From Flavobacteriales bacterium (lineage in GTDB: Bacteria; Bacteroidota; Bacteroidia; Flavobacteriales_F; PHOS-HE28): a stretch of 64,000 bases of DNA. The notes under the pieces are model-generated. The model did not search any database, was not told the DNA's origin, and saw nothing but the letters and a program-made list of their open reading frames with translations. The stretch covers positions 372,001 to 436,000 of the forward strand of contig CP064979.1 of the NCBI GenBank assembly GCA_016699575.1. Direction: 5' to 3'. Shown piece by piece: positions 40,291 to 48,800 of this stretch. Made by a program: the position numbers and the translations under genes. The first letter of the stretch is position 1. The number at the start of each line of letters is the position of its first letter.

Positions 40291-41679
40291 ATGAGCTACG
40301 ACGTCATTGTTCTCGGCAGCGGCCCAGGCGGCTATGTGGCGGCCATCCGTGCCAGCCAACTCGGTTTGAAAACAGCGGTGGTGGAGCGCGAGGCGCTCGG
40401 CGGCATCTGCCTCAACTGGGGCTGCATCCCCACCAAGGCCCTGCTGAAGAGCGCGCAGGTGTTCGAGTACATCAATCACGCGAAGGACTACGGCATCACC
40501 GTTAGCGGCGGCAGCGCCGACATGAAGGCCGTGGTGCAGCGCAGCCGCGATGTGGCCAAGGGCATGAGCAACGGCGTGCAGTTCTTGATGAAGAAGAACA
40601 AGATCGACGTGATCATGGGCACCGGCATGCTGCAGCCCGGCAAGAAGATCGAAGTGACCGGCGCCGACGGCAAGAAGCAAGTGGTGGAAGGCAAGCACAT
40701 CATTATAGCTACCGGCGCCCGCAGCCGTGCTCTGCCCAACCTGCCGCAGGACGGCAAGAAGATCATCGGGTACCGCGAGGCCATGGTGCTGGCCGGGCAG
40801 CCCAAGAGCATGGTGGTGGTGGGCAGCGGTGCCATCGGCAGCGAGTTCGCCTACTTCTACAATGCCATGGGCACCAAGGTGACCTTGGTGGAGTTCATGC
40901 CGAACATCGTTCCGGTGGAAGATGAGGAAGTGAGCAAGCAGTTGGAGAAGAGCTTCAAAAAGGCCGGCATCGAGGTGATGGTGAGCAGCGAGGTGACCAG
41001 CGTGGACACCAAGGGCAAAGGCTGCGTGGTAACCGTGAAGAACGCCGCTGGCGAGAAGAAGATCGAATGCGATGTGGTCCTGAGCGCCGTGGGCATCGCT
41101 GCCAACATCGAAGGGATCGGGCTGGAGGCCGTGGGCATCGTCACGGACAAAGGCAAGATCAAAGTGAACGAGTTCTATGCCACCAACATGCCGGGCTACT
41201 ATGCCATCGGCGATGTGACACCAGGTCAGGCACTGGCACACGTGGCGAGCGCAGAAGGCATCATTTGCGTGGAGAAGATCGCGGGACAGAACCCGCACGC
41301 GCTGGACTACAACAACATCCCCGGCTGCACGTACTGCTCACCCGAAGTGGCGAGCGTGGGCATGACGGAGAAGCAGGCCAAGGAGAAAGGCCTTGCCATC
41401 AAGGTGGGCAAGTTCCCCTTCACCGCCAGCGGCAAGGCCAGTGCGGGCGGCAACAAGGACGGCTTCGTGAAGCTCATCTTCGATGCCAAGTACGGCGAAC
41501 TGCTGGGCGCGCACATGATCGGCGCGAACGTGACGGAAATGATCGCCGAGTGCGTGAGCATCCGCAAGCTGGAGACCACGGGCCACGAGATCATCAAGAC
41601 CGTGCACCCGCACCCGACGATGAGCGAGGCCATCATGGAAGCGGCGGCCGCAGCGTACGGGGAGGTCATTCACTTGTGA
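40291..41679 (+). CDS. lpdA: Dihydrolipoyl dehydrogenase (E3)
   Basis: A 462-residue flavoprotein disulfide reductase, the E3 of 2-oxoacid dehydrogenase complexes and of the glycine cleavage system. VIVLGSGPGGYVAAIRASQL (about 5-24) is the FAD-binding motif. The redox-active disulfide is in GGICLNWGCIPTKALLKSA (about 37-55). VVVGSGAIGSEFAYFYNAMG (about 173-192) binds NAD. The dimer-interface catalytic His-Glu pair is in TVHPHPTMSEAIMEAA (about 437-452). Length and order are usual. No other complex subunits are adjacent, so E3 is encoded separately. Confidence 0.95.
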   Translation: MSYDVIVLGSGPGGYVAAIRASQLGLKTAVVEREALGGICLNWGCIPTKALLKSAQVFEYINHAKDYGITVSGGSADMKAVVQRSRDVAKGMSNGVQFLMKKNKIDVIMGTGMLQPGKKIEVTGADGKKQVVEGKHIIIATGARSRALPNLPQDGKKIIGYREAMVLAGQPKSMVVVGSGAIGSEFAYFYNAMGTKVTLVEFMPNIVPVEDEEVSKQLEKSFKKAGIEVMVSSEVTSVDTKGKGCVVTVKNAAGEKKIECDVVLSAVGIAANIEGIGLEAVGIVTDKGKIKVNEFYATNMPGYYAIGDVTPGQALAHVASAEGIICVEKIAGQNPHALDYNNIPGCTYCSPEVASVGMTEKQAKEKGLAIKVGKFPFTASGKASAGGNKDGFVKLIFDAKYGELLGAHMIGANVTEMIAECVSIRKLETTGHEIIKTVHPHPTMSEAIMEAAAAAYGEVIHL

Positions 41680-41733
41680 AGTGGAAAGCTGGAAGTTGGA
41701 ATAGCGAGCGCACCGACTTTCAGCTTTCCACTT
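41679..41733. repeat. 13-bp inverted repeat (AAGTGGAAAGCTG), intergenic
   Basis: AAGTGGAAAGCTG at 41679-41691 is exactly complementary to 41721-41733, with a 29-base loop. More copies of the words CAGCTTTC and CTTTC follow to 41749. It lies between lpdA and asnB and could act as a terminator; the word pattern resembles a dispersed repeat. Confidence 0.5.
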
Positions 41734-41753
41734 TCTCTTTTCAGCTTTCGTTC

Positions 41754-43646
41754 ATGTGCGGCATCGCCGGAGACTTCACCTACGCAGGAAGCGATCCAAA
41801 TTCGGCTGAACGCGTCCGCGCTGCGCTGACCTGTCTCGCGCACCGCGGGCCTGATGATGAAGGTGTTTACCAGGAGGGCAGCTGCGTGCTCGGCCAACGG
41901 CGCCTCAGCATCATCGACACGAGCAGTGCCGGGCATCAACCGTTCACCGACAATGGCGGCCCCGCCTCGGCGGGCAAGCGCTACACCATCACCTTCAACG
42001 GCGAGGTCTTCAACTACAAAGAGCTCCGTGCAGGCCTGGAAGCACAAGGCCACAGCTTCCGCAGCCACAGCGACACGGAAGTAGCGCTGCGCCTCTACAC
42101 GCAGAAAGGACCTGCCTTCCTGCACGACCTCAACGGATTCTTCGCGCTGGCGATCCACGACAAGGAAACCGACGAGCTCTTCATTGCCCGCGACCGCTAC
42201 GGTGTGAAGCCGTTGCTGTACACTGAGCACGAAGGCCACTTCCTTTTCGCAAGTGAACTGCGCGCATTGATGGCCATGGGTATACCAAGGAACGTCGATG
42301 GAACATCCGTCCACCAGTACTTCGACCTGCAGTTCATTCCCGCGCCGGACAGCGCGTTGCTCGGTGTGCACAAGCTCATGCCCGGGGAGCGCGCGACCGT
42401 GAACGCGCATGGCCTCCGCAAGGAACGTTGGTACGATCTGCAGAAGGCGGCACGCGCGCCCGGTCCAAGGAAAGACATCAAGAGCGATCTTTTCTCCCTG
42501 CTCGATGAGGCCGTGAAGCTCAGGCTCATTGCCGATGTTCCGGTGGGCACCTTCCTGAGCGGCGGTTTGGACAGCAGCATCGTAAGCGCCTTGGCAAAGC
42601 GGCACCACCGCGATCTGCGCACGTTCAGCATCGGATTCCCCGAAGAGCACTACTTCGATGAAACCGAACATGCCGAGCGCACCGCCGCGCACATCGGTAG
42701 CGAGCATACCACCTTCAAGCTCACACGGGACGATCTGGCCGAGGCCTATCCGCGCTTGCTCGCCAACATCGACGAACCGTTCGCTGACAGTTCGGCCCTC
42801 CCCTCCTTCATCCTGTGCGAGCGCACCAAGCAGAATGTCACGGTTGCATTGAGCGGCGACGGGGCTGATGAGGTTTTCGGCGGATACCGGAAGCACCAAG
42901 CAGAGTTGCGCATGCGCGCGCCGGGCATGGTAGAGCGGGTCGTGCACATGCTTGGGCCGTTGTGGTCCGCAGTGCCACGGTCCCGCAACAACCTTGTGTC
43001 CGATACCGCGCGCAAACTGCACCGCTTCGCGGAACTCGCCGGGCACACGGCGGCCGAGCGCTGGTGGCGCCTGGCCGCGCAAGGGGCCGAAGCCCGAGAG
43101 CAACACTTGCTTGCCTTGCCCATGGATGAAAGGGCCTTCGCCGCAAGGAAACAAGCCTTGACAGGTGCGTTGACCGGCGCCGGCGACATGAACGATTTCC
43201 TTCTTGCCGATCTGCAAAGCGTGCTACCGGACAACATGCTGCACAAAGTGGACCTCACGAGCATGGCCCATGCACTTGAGGTGAGGACACCTTTCCTCGA
43301 CCGTCGCGTTGTTGAACTCGCCTTCTCCCGTCCGGCTTCGATGAAATTCAGCCGGGGAAGAGGCAAACAACTGCTCCGCGACACGTTCGGGCATCTTCTT
43401 CCGTTGTCAACGAACACGCGCCGTAAGCAAGGCTTCGATGTGCCCTTGCGCGATCTGTTCCTGGGCCCTCTGACCGGTCTGGTGGCGGAACTGACCGCTC
43501 CCGACCTCCTGCGCTCAGCAGGCATGGACCCTTCAAAGGCCCATGCGCTCAAGGGCCGACTTGCTTCGACAGACCCGGGCGAGTCGCAGGCAACCGTGCA
43601 CGCGCTGCTCGTCTACGTATCGTGGTGGAAAAGATGGATGGTCTGA
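41754..43646 (+). CDS. asnB: Asparagine synthase (glutamine-hydrolysing)
   Basis: A 630-residue two-domain enzyme. MCGIAGDF gives the N-terminal nucleophile Cys 2 of the class II glutaminase domain, with LAHRGPDDEGVY, GQRRLSIIDTSSAGHQPF and FNGEVFNYKELR following. The ATP-pyrophosphatase domain begins near 240 and has VGTFLSGGLDSSIVSALAKR (about 264-283, P-loop) and LSGDGADEVFGGYRKHQ. In this position, just before surface-polysaccharide genes, such enzymes often amidate sugar carboxyls or peptides rather than serve asparagine supply; that remains an inference. The length is normal for the exopolysaccharide-linked group. An upstream in-frame extension overlaps lpdA and is not used. Confidence 0.92.
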   Translation: MCGIAGDFTYAGSDPNSAERVRAALTCLAHRGPDDEGVYQEGSCVLGQRRLSIIDTSSAGHQPFTDNGGPASAGKRYTITFNGEVFNYKELRAGLEAQGHSFRSHSDTEVALRLYTQKGPAFLHDLNGFFALAIHDKETDELFIARDRYGVKPLLYTEHEGHFLFASELRALMAMGIPRNVDGTSVHQYFDLQFIPAPDSALLGVHKLMPGERATVNAHGLRKERWYDLQKAARAPGPRKDIKSDLFSLLDEAVKLRLIADVPVGTFLSGGLDSSIVSALAKRHHRDLRTFSIGFPEEHYFDETEHAERTAAHIGSEHTTFKLTRDDLAEAYPRLLANIDEPFADSSALPSFILCERTKQNVTVALSGDGADEVFGGYRKHQAELRMRAPGMVERVVHMLGPLWSAVPRSRNNLVSDTARKLHRFAELAGHTAAERWWRLAAQGAEAREQHLLALPMDERAFAARKQALTGALTGAGDMNDFLLADLQSVLPDNMLHKVDLTSMAHALEVRTPFLDRRVVELAFSRPASMKFSRGRGKQLLRDTFGHLLPLSTNTRRKQGFDVPLRDLFLGPLTGLVAELTAPDLLRSAGMDPSKAHALKGRLASTDPGESQATVHALLVYVSWWKRWMV

Positions 43647-43672
43647 GACCGTTCGATGAGAGGCCAACCCGG

Positions 43673-43680
43673 TAAGTTCG
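43673..43680 (+). promoter_or_regulatory. -7 box TAAGTTCG before the polysaccharide genes
   Basis: TAAGTTCG fits TAnnTTnG and lies 51 bases before ATG 43732 of the glycosyltransferase, giving that gene an ordinary leader. Confidence 0.35.
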
Positions 43681-43731
43681 CGTCCCTTAACAAACAAGGC
43701 CGTGGCCTTGGCGAAGGCTGTTCAGCGCAAA

Positions 43732-44958
43732 ATGCCCCGCGTACTCCGCATCATCAACCGGTTCAACTTGGGAGGGCCCACGCACAATGTGGCCTACCTG
43801 AGCAAGTACCTCGCACCGGAGTTTGAAACACTGCTCGTTGGCGGCAAGTGGGGGGAGAACGAGGAAGGCAGCCAGCACATCCTCGACAACCTGGACCTGA
43901 AGCCGGTCTTCCTGCCTGAAATGCAGCGGGAGGTGGCGCCTTGGCGGGATCGGGCGGCCTATCGGCGCATCAAGAAGATCATCCAGGATTTCAAGCCGGA
44001 CATCGTGCACACGCACGCCGCGAAAGCCGGGGCCGTTGGCCGCATGGCAGCCGCCGACCTCGGGGTGCCCGTGATCGTGCACACCTTCCATGGGCACGTG
44101 TTCCACAGCTATTTCGGTGCTGTGCGGACAGCGCTCTACAAGAACATTGAACGGTTCCTCGCCAAACGCAGCACACGCATCGTGGCCATCAGCGAGCGGC
44201 AGAAACAGGAACTGGTGGAAGAGCACCGGATCTGCCCTGCGGAAAAGGTCACTGTCATCCCGCTCGGTTTCGATCTCTCACGTTTCCAGGACGAGCAATC
44301 GGCCAAACGCAAGTTGTTCCGCAAGGTTTACGGTGTGGATGATGACGAAGTAGCCATCGGCATCGTAGGCCGTTTGGTGCCGGTGAAGAACCACGACCTC
44401 TTCCTGGGAGCATTGCGCAATGTGCAGGAGCGCACCGGAAAGCGGGTCCGCGCTTTCATCGTCGGCGACGGCGAGGAGCGCGAGCGGCTGGAACAGAAGG
44501 TGGGTGAAATGGGATTGAGCATGGCCAAGGGCCCGTACTTCAACGGACACGGTTTCGGTCATGGCGTCAACGGCAAACCAGTGGTTCCAAAGGCCACGGT
44601 AACCTTCACCAGTTGGATCAAGGAGATCGACATCGTGAACGCCGGTGTGGACGTGGTGGCCCTCACCTCATTGAACGAAGGGACCCCTGTCAGCCTGATC
44701 GAAGCCCAAGCGAGCAACCGACCGATCGTAAGCACCCGGGTGGGCGGTATTGAGAACGTAGTGCTGCCCGGCAAAACAGCGCTCTTGAGCGCCAGCCAGG
44801 ACGAACACGGCCTGAGCGAGAATCTGCTACGGGTGGTGGAGGACGAGCATTTGCGCAGCACAATGAGCAGCGCCGGCTGGCAGCACGTAAAAGCCCGTTA
44901 CCACTACAGCCGACTGGTGGAAGACACGGCCGCCATGTACAGGCATTTGCTCGCCTGA
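43732..44958 (+). CDS. GT4 family glycosyltransferase
   Basis: A 408-residue GT-B fold enzyme. The N-terminal domain shows RVLRIINRFNLGGPTHNVAY (about 3-22, glycine-rich acceptor-side loop) and DIVHTHAAKAGAVGRMAAAD, then HTFHGHVFHSYFG. The donor-binding domain has IGIVGRLVPVKNHDLFLGAL (about 207-226) and the E-x7-E motif as NEGTPVSLIEAQASNRPIVS (about 315-334). It should add a sugar to a lipid-linked exopolysaccharide intermediate in the cytoplasm. The Wza-like gene follows after 52 bases with its own -7 box. Start ATG 43732 is preferred to an in-frame codon at 43702. Confidence 0.9.
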   Translation: MPRVLRIINRFNLGGPTHNVAYLSKYLAPEFETLLVGGKWGENEEGSQHILDNLDLKPVFLPEMQREVAPWRDRAAYRRIKKIIQDFKPDIVHTHAAKAGAVGRMAAADLGVPVIVHTFHGHVFHSYFGAVRTALYKNIERFLAKRSTRIVAISERQKQELVEEHRICPAEKVTVIPLGFDLSRFQDEQSAKRKLFRKVYGVDDDEVAIGIVGRLVPVKNHDLFLGALRNVQERTGKRVRAFIVGDGEERERLEQKVGEMGLSMAKGPYFNGHGFGHGVNGKPVVPKATVTFTSWIKEIDIVNAGVDVVALTSLNEGTPVSLIEAQASNRPIVSTRVGGIENVVLPGKTALLSASQDEHGLSENLLRVVEDEHLRSTMSSAGWQHVKARYHYSRLVEDTAAMYRHLLA

Positions 44959-44977
44959 TCCGGGCGGCGGGGATGGT

Positions 44978-44985
44978 TACTTTTG
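44978..44985 (+). promoter_or_regulatory. -7 box TACTTTTG, perfect consensus
   Basis: TACTTTTG matches TAnnTTTG in every position and lies 25 bases before ATG 45011 of the exporter gene. It probably drives the run of genes through uvrA. Confidence 0.55.
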
Positions 44986-45010
44986 GCCGCCTTGCAAAGA
45001 GGCTATCCGC

Positions 45011-45787
45011 ATGAAAGGAAGTTGGAGGGTTGGTACGGCCATGGCAGCACTGGTGCTTCTGGCAACCGGATGCACCGTGAACCGGGACATCATGTTCAAA
45101 ACACCGGTCGATTACGCCTTTGATCAGCTGCCCGATTCCGCGCCGCCGACGTTCGAGATACAACCGAACGACAACCTGCAGTTCCGCCTGTTCGCCAATG
45201 GTGGTTTCCGCATGATCGACTTCGTTTCTGACGAAGGGGCCAATGCCATGACGGTTCAGCGTATGACCTTCACCTACGTTGTGGAGCACGATGGCATGGT
45301 GAAGCTTCCCATCATCGGACGGGTCCCGATCGCCGGTCTCACCCTGCGCCAAGCTGAGATGATGCTGGAGGACAAGTACAGCGCCTCCTACAAGGATCCT
45401 TTCGTGCAATTGCAGGTTTCGAACCGGCGGGTCGTTGTGTTCAATGGTGGCGGTGGGTCGGCCAAAGTGATAGCCATCGAGAACAACAACCCGACGCTCT
45501 TGGAGGTATTGGGAATGGCGGGTGGATTGGACGCTAGGGGCAATGCCCACAAGGTGAAGGTCTTCCGGCGCAAGGACGGGCAATCGGGGCGCCATATCTA
45601 CCAGTTCGACCTCTCCGACATCAACGGGCTTCCTTACGGCGACATGATCATGCAAGGCGATGATGTTATTTATGTGCAACCCAATCCGGACATTGCACGA
45701 GAGGTGCTGCAGGACCTCACGCCCGTCATATCACTGCTCACCAGTGTGGTGCTGGTCATCGGCATTGTCAACGGCCTGAGCAGATGA
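45011..45787 (+). CDS. Wza-like polysaccharide export lipoprotein
   Basis: A 258-residue outer-membrane lipoprotein: MKGSWRVGTAMAALVLLATGC (Cys 21). The Poly_export domain has FEIQPNDNLQFRLFANGGF (about 49-67) and VEHDGMVKLPIIGRVPIAG (about 93-111), followed by a SLBB-like domain (FNGGGGSAKVIAIENNNPTL, VLGMAGGLDARGNAHKVKVF). The last 25 residues are hydrophobic (LTPVISLLTSVVLVIGIVNG), an extra helix that may cross a membrane. It forms the export channel for capsule or exopolysaccharide with the Wzc-like kinase encoded next, whose ATG overlaps its stop by four bases. Confidence 0.9.
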   Translation: MKGSWRVGTAMAALVLLATGCTVNRDIMFKTPVDYAFDQLPDSAPPTFEIQPNDNLQFRLFANGGFRMIDFVSDEGANAMTVQRMTFTYVVEHDGMVKLPIIGRVPIAGLTLRQAEMMLEDKYSASYKDPFVQLQVSNRRVVVFNGGGGSAKVIAIENNNPTLLEVLGMAGGLDARGNAHKVKVFRRKDGQSGRHIYQFDLSDINGLPYGDMIMQGDDVIYVQPNPDIAREVLQDLTPVISLLTSVVLVIGIVNGLSR

Positions 45788-48249
45788 TCAACGAGGACAT
45801 CAGCCAGCGGAACCTCAATTTCGAGAGCTACCGCGAGCGGATCACGAACTTCAGCAATGAGTTCGAGCTTGGCTTGTTCCTGTACATTTTCAAGCGTTCC
45901 TCGATCTGGATCGGCATGTGCCTTTTGCTGGCCGGCACGGCCGCGTTCCTGTACATGCGCTACACCCCCAAGAGCTACGAGAGCAAGGCGTTGATGCAAT
46001 TCCAGCAGAGCAACACCGCCCAGCAAGTGCTGAACGTGGACCAGTTCCTGGAAGCGCAGAACCTTACGGCCGATGTGGAACTGCTCCACTCGAGGTTCTT
46101 TCTACTGCGCGCCCTGAAACGCATCCCCATGGAGGTGAGCTATTTCTCGAAGGGCAGCATCCTGACGAACGAGCTCTATGTGGGCAGCCCGCTGGTCCTC
46201 GAAGACCTTCAAGTACTGGACGAGCGGATCCGTGAGACCCCCATCGGCATTACATCGGCAGGTACCGGAACCGCGGAACTATCCTATACCCTTGACAAGG
46301 AAGTGGATCGGACGGTGATGAACGGAACGCGGATAACAACCCCGCACTTCACCGCCACTGTGCGTTTGGACGGCCCCGGCCTTGACGCCAAGTTGGCCGC
46401 CGGTGATCAGCTCTACCTGAAAGTGAACAACGCGCAGTCCTTGGCCGGGAAGCTTGCCGGCCAGGTCGGCGTGCGGATCGTGGATCCGCATGCCAAAACC
46501 GTGGCGGTAACGTGCGTGGACAACAACGAGTACATAGCCCGCGACGTGGTGAAAGCCATTATCGAGGAATTCGCCGAGTACGATGTTGAACGTCGCCGCG
46601 AAAGTTCCGAGAGCATCCTTCGGTTCATCGCGTCACAAAAAGACACGGTGTTCAATGAACTGCGCAAGAACGAGTTCGACCTGAAGTACCTGCAGACCAC
46701 CAACAGGGTGAGCGACAAATCCGGCCTCACAGCGATCTATTTGAGCAGGCAGGAGGACTACGAGAACAAGATGGCCGAGGTGCGCATAGAGGAGAACCTG
46801 TTGAGCGAGATCGAGCGAGCCACGCTGGCCCAGGACGCATCTGTTGATGTACACCACCTTATACCCCTGCTGGTGGGCACCCCGTACGCACAAACGTTCG
46901 ATGAACTGATCCGCCACCTCAGGGCCATGTTGGCCGAACGCGACCTTATGGCCACGGAGGCCACTCCGAGCCACACCGGGTTGAAAGCCTTGGACGACCG
47001 GATCCAGGTGCAACGGACCATGATCATCGAGAGCGTGGCGCACATGCGCGAGCGTTTCGCCCGCCGTAAAGCCCAATACGAACAGCAGCTCAGCGAATTC
47101 GAGCGCCAATTCCTCGCACTTCCTGAAAAAGAGCTCGAGTTCGCCCGGCTCTCGCGGCTCTACAACATCAACGAGAAATACTACACGCAGTTGCTCGAGA
47201 AGGACATCGAATACCGTATCAGCCGGGCCGGTTTCGTTTCGGGCAACAGGACTTTGGAAGAACCCGAACTGGCCAAGGCGGCAGTGGCCCCCGATGGCCG
47301 CTTGGTGTACGTCTCCTACCTGAGCGTCGGGGCGGTGATCGCGCTGTTGATCATCCTGGTCCGGTACATTCTCCACGACAACATCACGTCCCTGTTCGAC
47401 ATCGCCAAGCAGTCCCAAGCGTCCATCGGGATCCTGGGTATGATCCCGAAGTACAAGAAGGAGATCCCCATCAGCCAATTGCTGGTGGACAAGAACCCGA
47501 AGAGCCTGATCGCGGAGAGCTTCAGGACCATTAGGACCAATCTGCAGTTCGTCGACAATACCACGGGATCGAAGATCATCGCCATCACCAGCACGATCAG
47601 TGGCGAGGGCAAGACCTTCGTGGCCATCAACCTTGCCGGCATCATCAGCTTCAGCGGCAAGCGTGTTATCGTGCTCGACCTTGACATGCGCAAACCGAAG
47701 ATCCACCTCGGCTTCGGCGTGGAGAACATCCGGGGCATGAGCACCCTGCTTATCGGGAAGGATGCCTTGGAGAATTGCATCAACCACAGCACGATCCCCG
47801 GCCTCGACTTCATTACCGCCGGCCCCATACCGCCGAACCCCTCGGAGCTCATCATCAGTGATATCATGGGCCAGCTCCTCGATCGCCTCAAAGGCATGTA
47901 CGACATCATCCTCATCGACAACCCACCCGTGGGCCTTGTTACCGACGGCCTGGCCATGATCCAGAAGGCGGACTACCCGATCTACATCTTCAGGAGCGAC
48001 TACAGCAAGAAACAGTTCGTGCAGAACGTGGACCGGATGATCAACGAGAACAAGATCACCAAGATGAGCGCCATCCTGAACGGCGTGGACATCGACCGCA
48101 ACAAGTACGGCTACAATTATGGTTACGGTTACGGCTATGGCTACGGTTACGGCTATGGGTACGGTGGGTATTACGAGGACCGAGGCAAGGACCAAGACTC
48201 GGTGAAGCTCCCGTTCGGCCTGGGGAACCGCAAGAAGAAGGGTGCATGA
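45784..48249 (+). CDS. Wzc-like tyrosine autokinase / polysaccharide co-polymerase
   Basis: An 821-residue inner-membrane protein. One helix lies near 37-60 (SIWIGMCLLLAGTAAFLYM) and a second near 512-533; between them is a large periplasmic Wzz-like region with coiled coils (about 270-480). The cytoplasmic BY-kinase domain has Walker A SGEGKTFVAINLAG (about 607), Walker A' VIVLDLDMRKPKIH (about 627) and Walker B IILIDNPPVGLVT (about 709). The C-terminal tyrosine cluster, the autophosphorylation site, is an unusually regular Tyr-Gly repeat (12 Tyr in 23 residues, 48106-48174). Phosphorylation of this tail controls polymer assembly. Overlaps wza-like and rfbC genes by four bases each. Confidence 0.93.
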   Translation: MINEDISQRNLNFESYRERITNFSNEFELGLFLYIFKRSSIWIGMCLLLAGTAAFLYMRYTPKSYESKALMQFQQSNTAQQVLNVDQFLEAQNLTADVELLHSRFFLLRALKRIPMEVSYFSKGSILTNELYVGSPLVLEDLQVLDERIRETPIGITSAGTGTAELSYTLDKEVDRTVMNGTRITTPHFTATVRLDGPGLDAKLAAGDQLYLKVNNAQSLAGKLAGQVGVRIVDPHAKTVAVTCVDNNEYIARDVVKAIIEEFAEYDVERRRESSESILRFIASQKDTVFNELRKNEFDLKYLQTTNRVSDKSGLTAIYLSRQEDYENKMAEVRIEENLLSEIERATLAQDASVDVHHLIPLLVGTPYAQTFDELIRHLRAMLAERDLMATEATPSHTGLKALDDRIQVQRTMIIESVAHMRERFARRKAQYEQQLSEFERQFLALPEKELEFARLSRLYNINEKYYTQLLEKDIEYRISRAGFVSGNRTLEEPELAKAAVAPDGRLVYVSYLSVGAVIALLIILVRYILHDNITSLFDIAKQSQASIGILGMIPKYKKEIPISQLLVDKNPKSLIAESFRTIRTNLQFVDNTTGSKIIAITSTISGEGKTFVAINLAGIISFSGKRVIVLDLDMRKPKIHLGFGVENIRGMSTLLIGKDALENCINHSTIPGLDFITAGPIPPNPSELIISDIMGQLLDRLKGMYDIILIDNPPVGLVTDGLAMIQKADYPIYIFRSDYSKKQFVQNVDRMINENKITKMSAILNGVDIDRNKYGYNYGYGYGYGYGYGYGYGGYYEDRGKDQDSVKLPFGLGNRKKKGA
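48106..48174 (+). repeat. Hexamer-based repeat coding a (Tyr-Gly)n kinase tail
   Basis: Alternating TAC/TAT and GGN codons in nearly perfect 6-bp periodicity. Since six is a multiple of three, copy changes would lengthen or shorten the tail without frameshift. Confidence 0.85.
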
Positions 48250-48797
48250 CCGTTGAGACCACCCCCCTGCACGGGCTGCTCGTTCTCGTCCCGAGGATCT
48301 TCAGTGACGACCGCGGATGGTTCTTTGAATCGTTCAACGCCCGTGGCTTCATGGAGCGCACCGGCGTTGAGCCCCATTTCGTCCAGGACAACGAAAGCCG
48401 ATCGGCCGCGAACGTGCTCCGAGGCCTCCACATCCAAGCCGAACCGCACAGTCAAGGAAAATTGGTGCGCGTGGTCTGTGGTGCGGTGCTCGACGTGTGC
48501 GTTGATGTCCGACCTGGTAGCCCAACGTTCGGGCGGCACTTCGCCATGCGCCTGGACGGCCGGGAAAAGAAAATGCTTTGGATACCCGAAGGTTTCGCAC
48601 ACGGTTTCCTCTCCTTGGAGGAAGGAACGGTGTTCAACTACAAATGCACCCGGTTCTTCAACCCTGCGAGCGAACGGACCATACTCTGGAACGACCCGGC
48701 CCTTGGTATCGCGTGGGGCGTGGATGCTCCCATGGTCAGCGATAAGGACCGCAAAGGAATCCCGTTGCAGGAATACGCAGCAACAGTGCACGCCTGA
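48246..48797 (+). CDS. rfbC: dTDP-4-dehydrorhamnose 3,5-epimerase
   Basis: A 183-residue RmlC cupin that makes dTDP-4-dehydro-L-rhamnose. FSDDRGWFFESFNARGFMER (about 19-38), FVQDNESRSAANVLRGLHIQ (about 45-64, with catalytic His in RGLHIQ), GKLVRVVCGAVLDVCVDVRP (about 71-90) and IPEGFAHGFLSLEEGTVFNY (about 113-132) are characteristic. The other rhamnose genes (rfbA, rfbB, rfbD) are not in the window. It overlaps the kinase gene by four bases and is followed after three bases by the WecA-like gene, so it is part of the polysaccharide operon. Confidence 0.94.
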   Translation: MTVETTPLHGLLVLVPRIFSDDRGWFFESFNARGFMERTGVEPHFVQDNESRSAANVLRGLHIQAEPHSQGKLVRVVCGAVLDVCVDVRPGSPTFGRHFAMRLDGREKKMLWIPEGFAHGFLSLEEGTVFNYKCTRFFNPASERTILWNDPALGIAWGVDAPMVSDKDRKGIPLQEYAATVHA

Positions 48798-48800
48798 GCC

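Noticed and set aside
48106..48174. Phase-variable frameshift repeat in the kinase gene
   Set aside because: The unit is six bases, so changes keep the frame; it can alter length but not switch the gene off.
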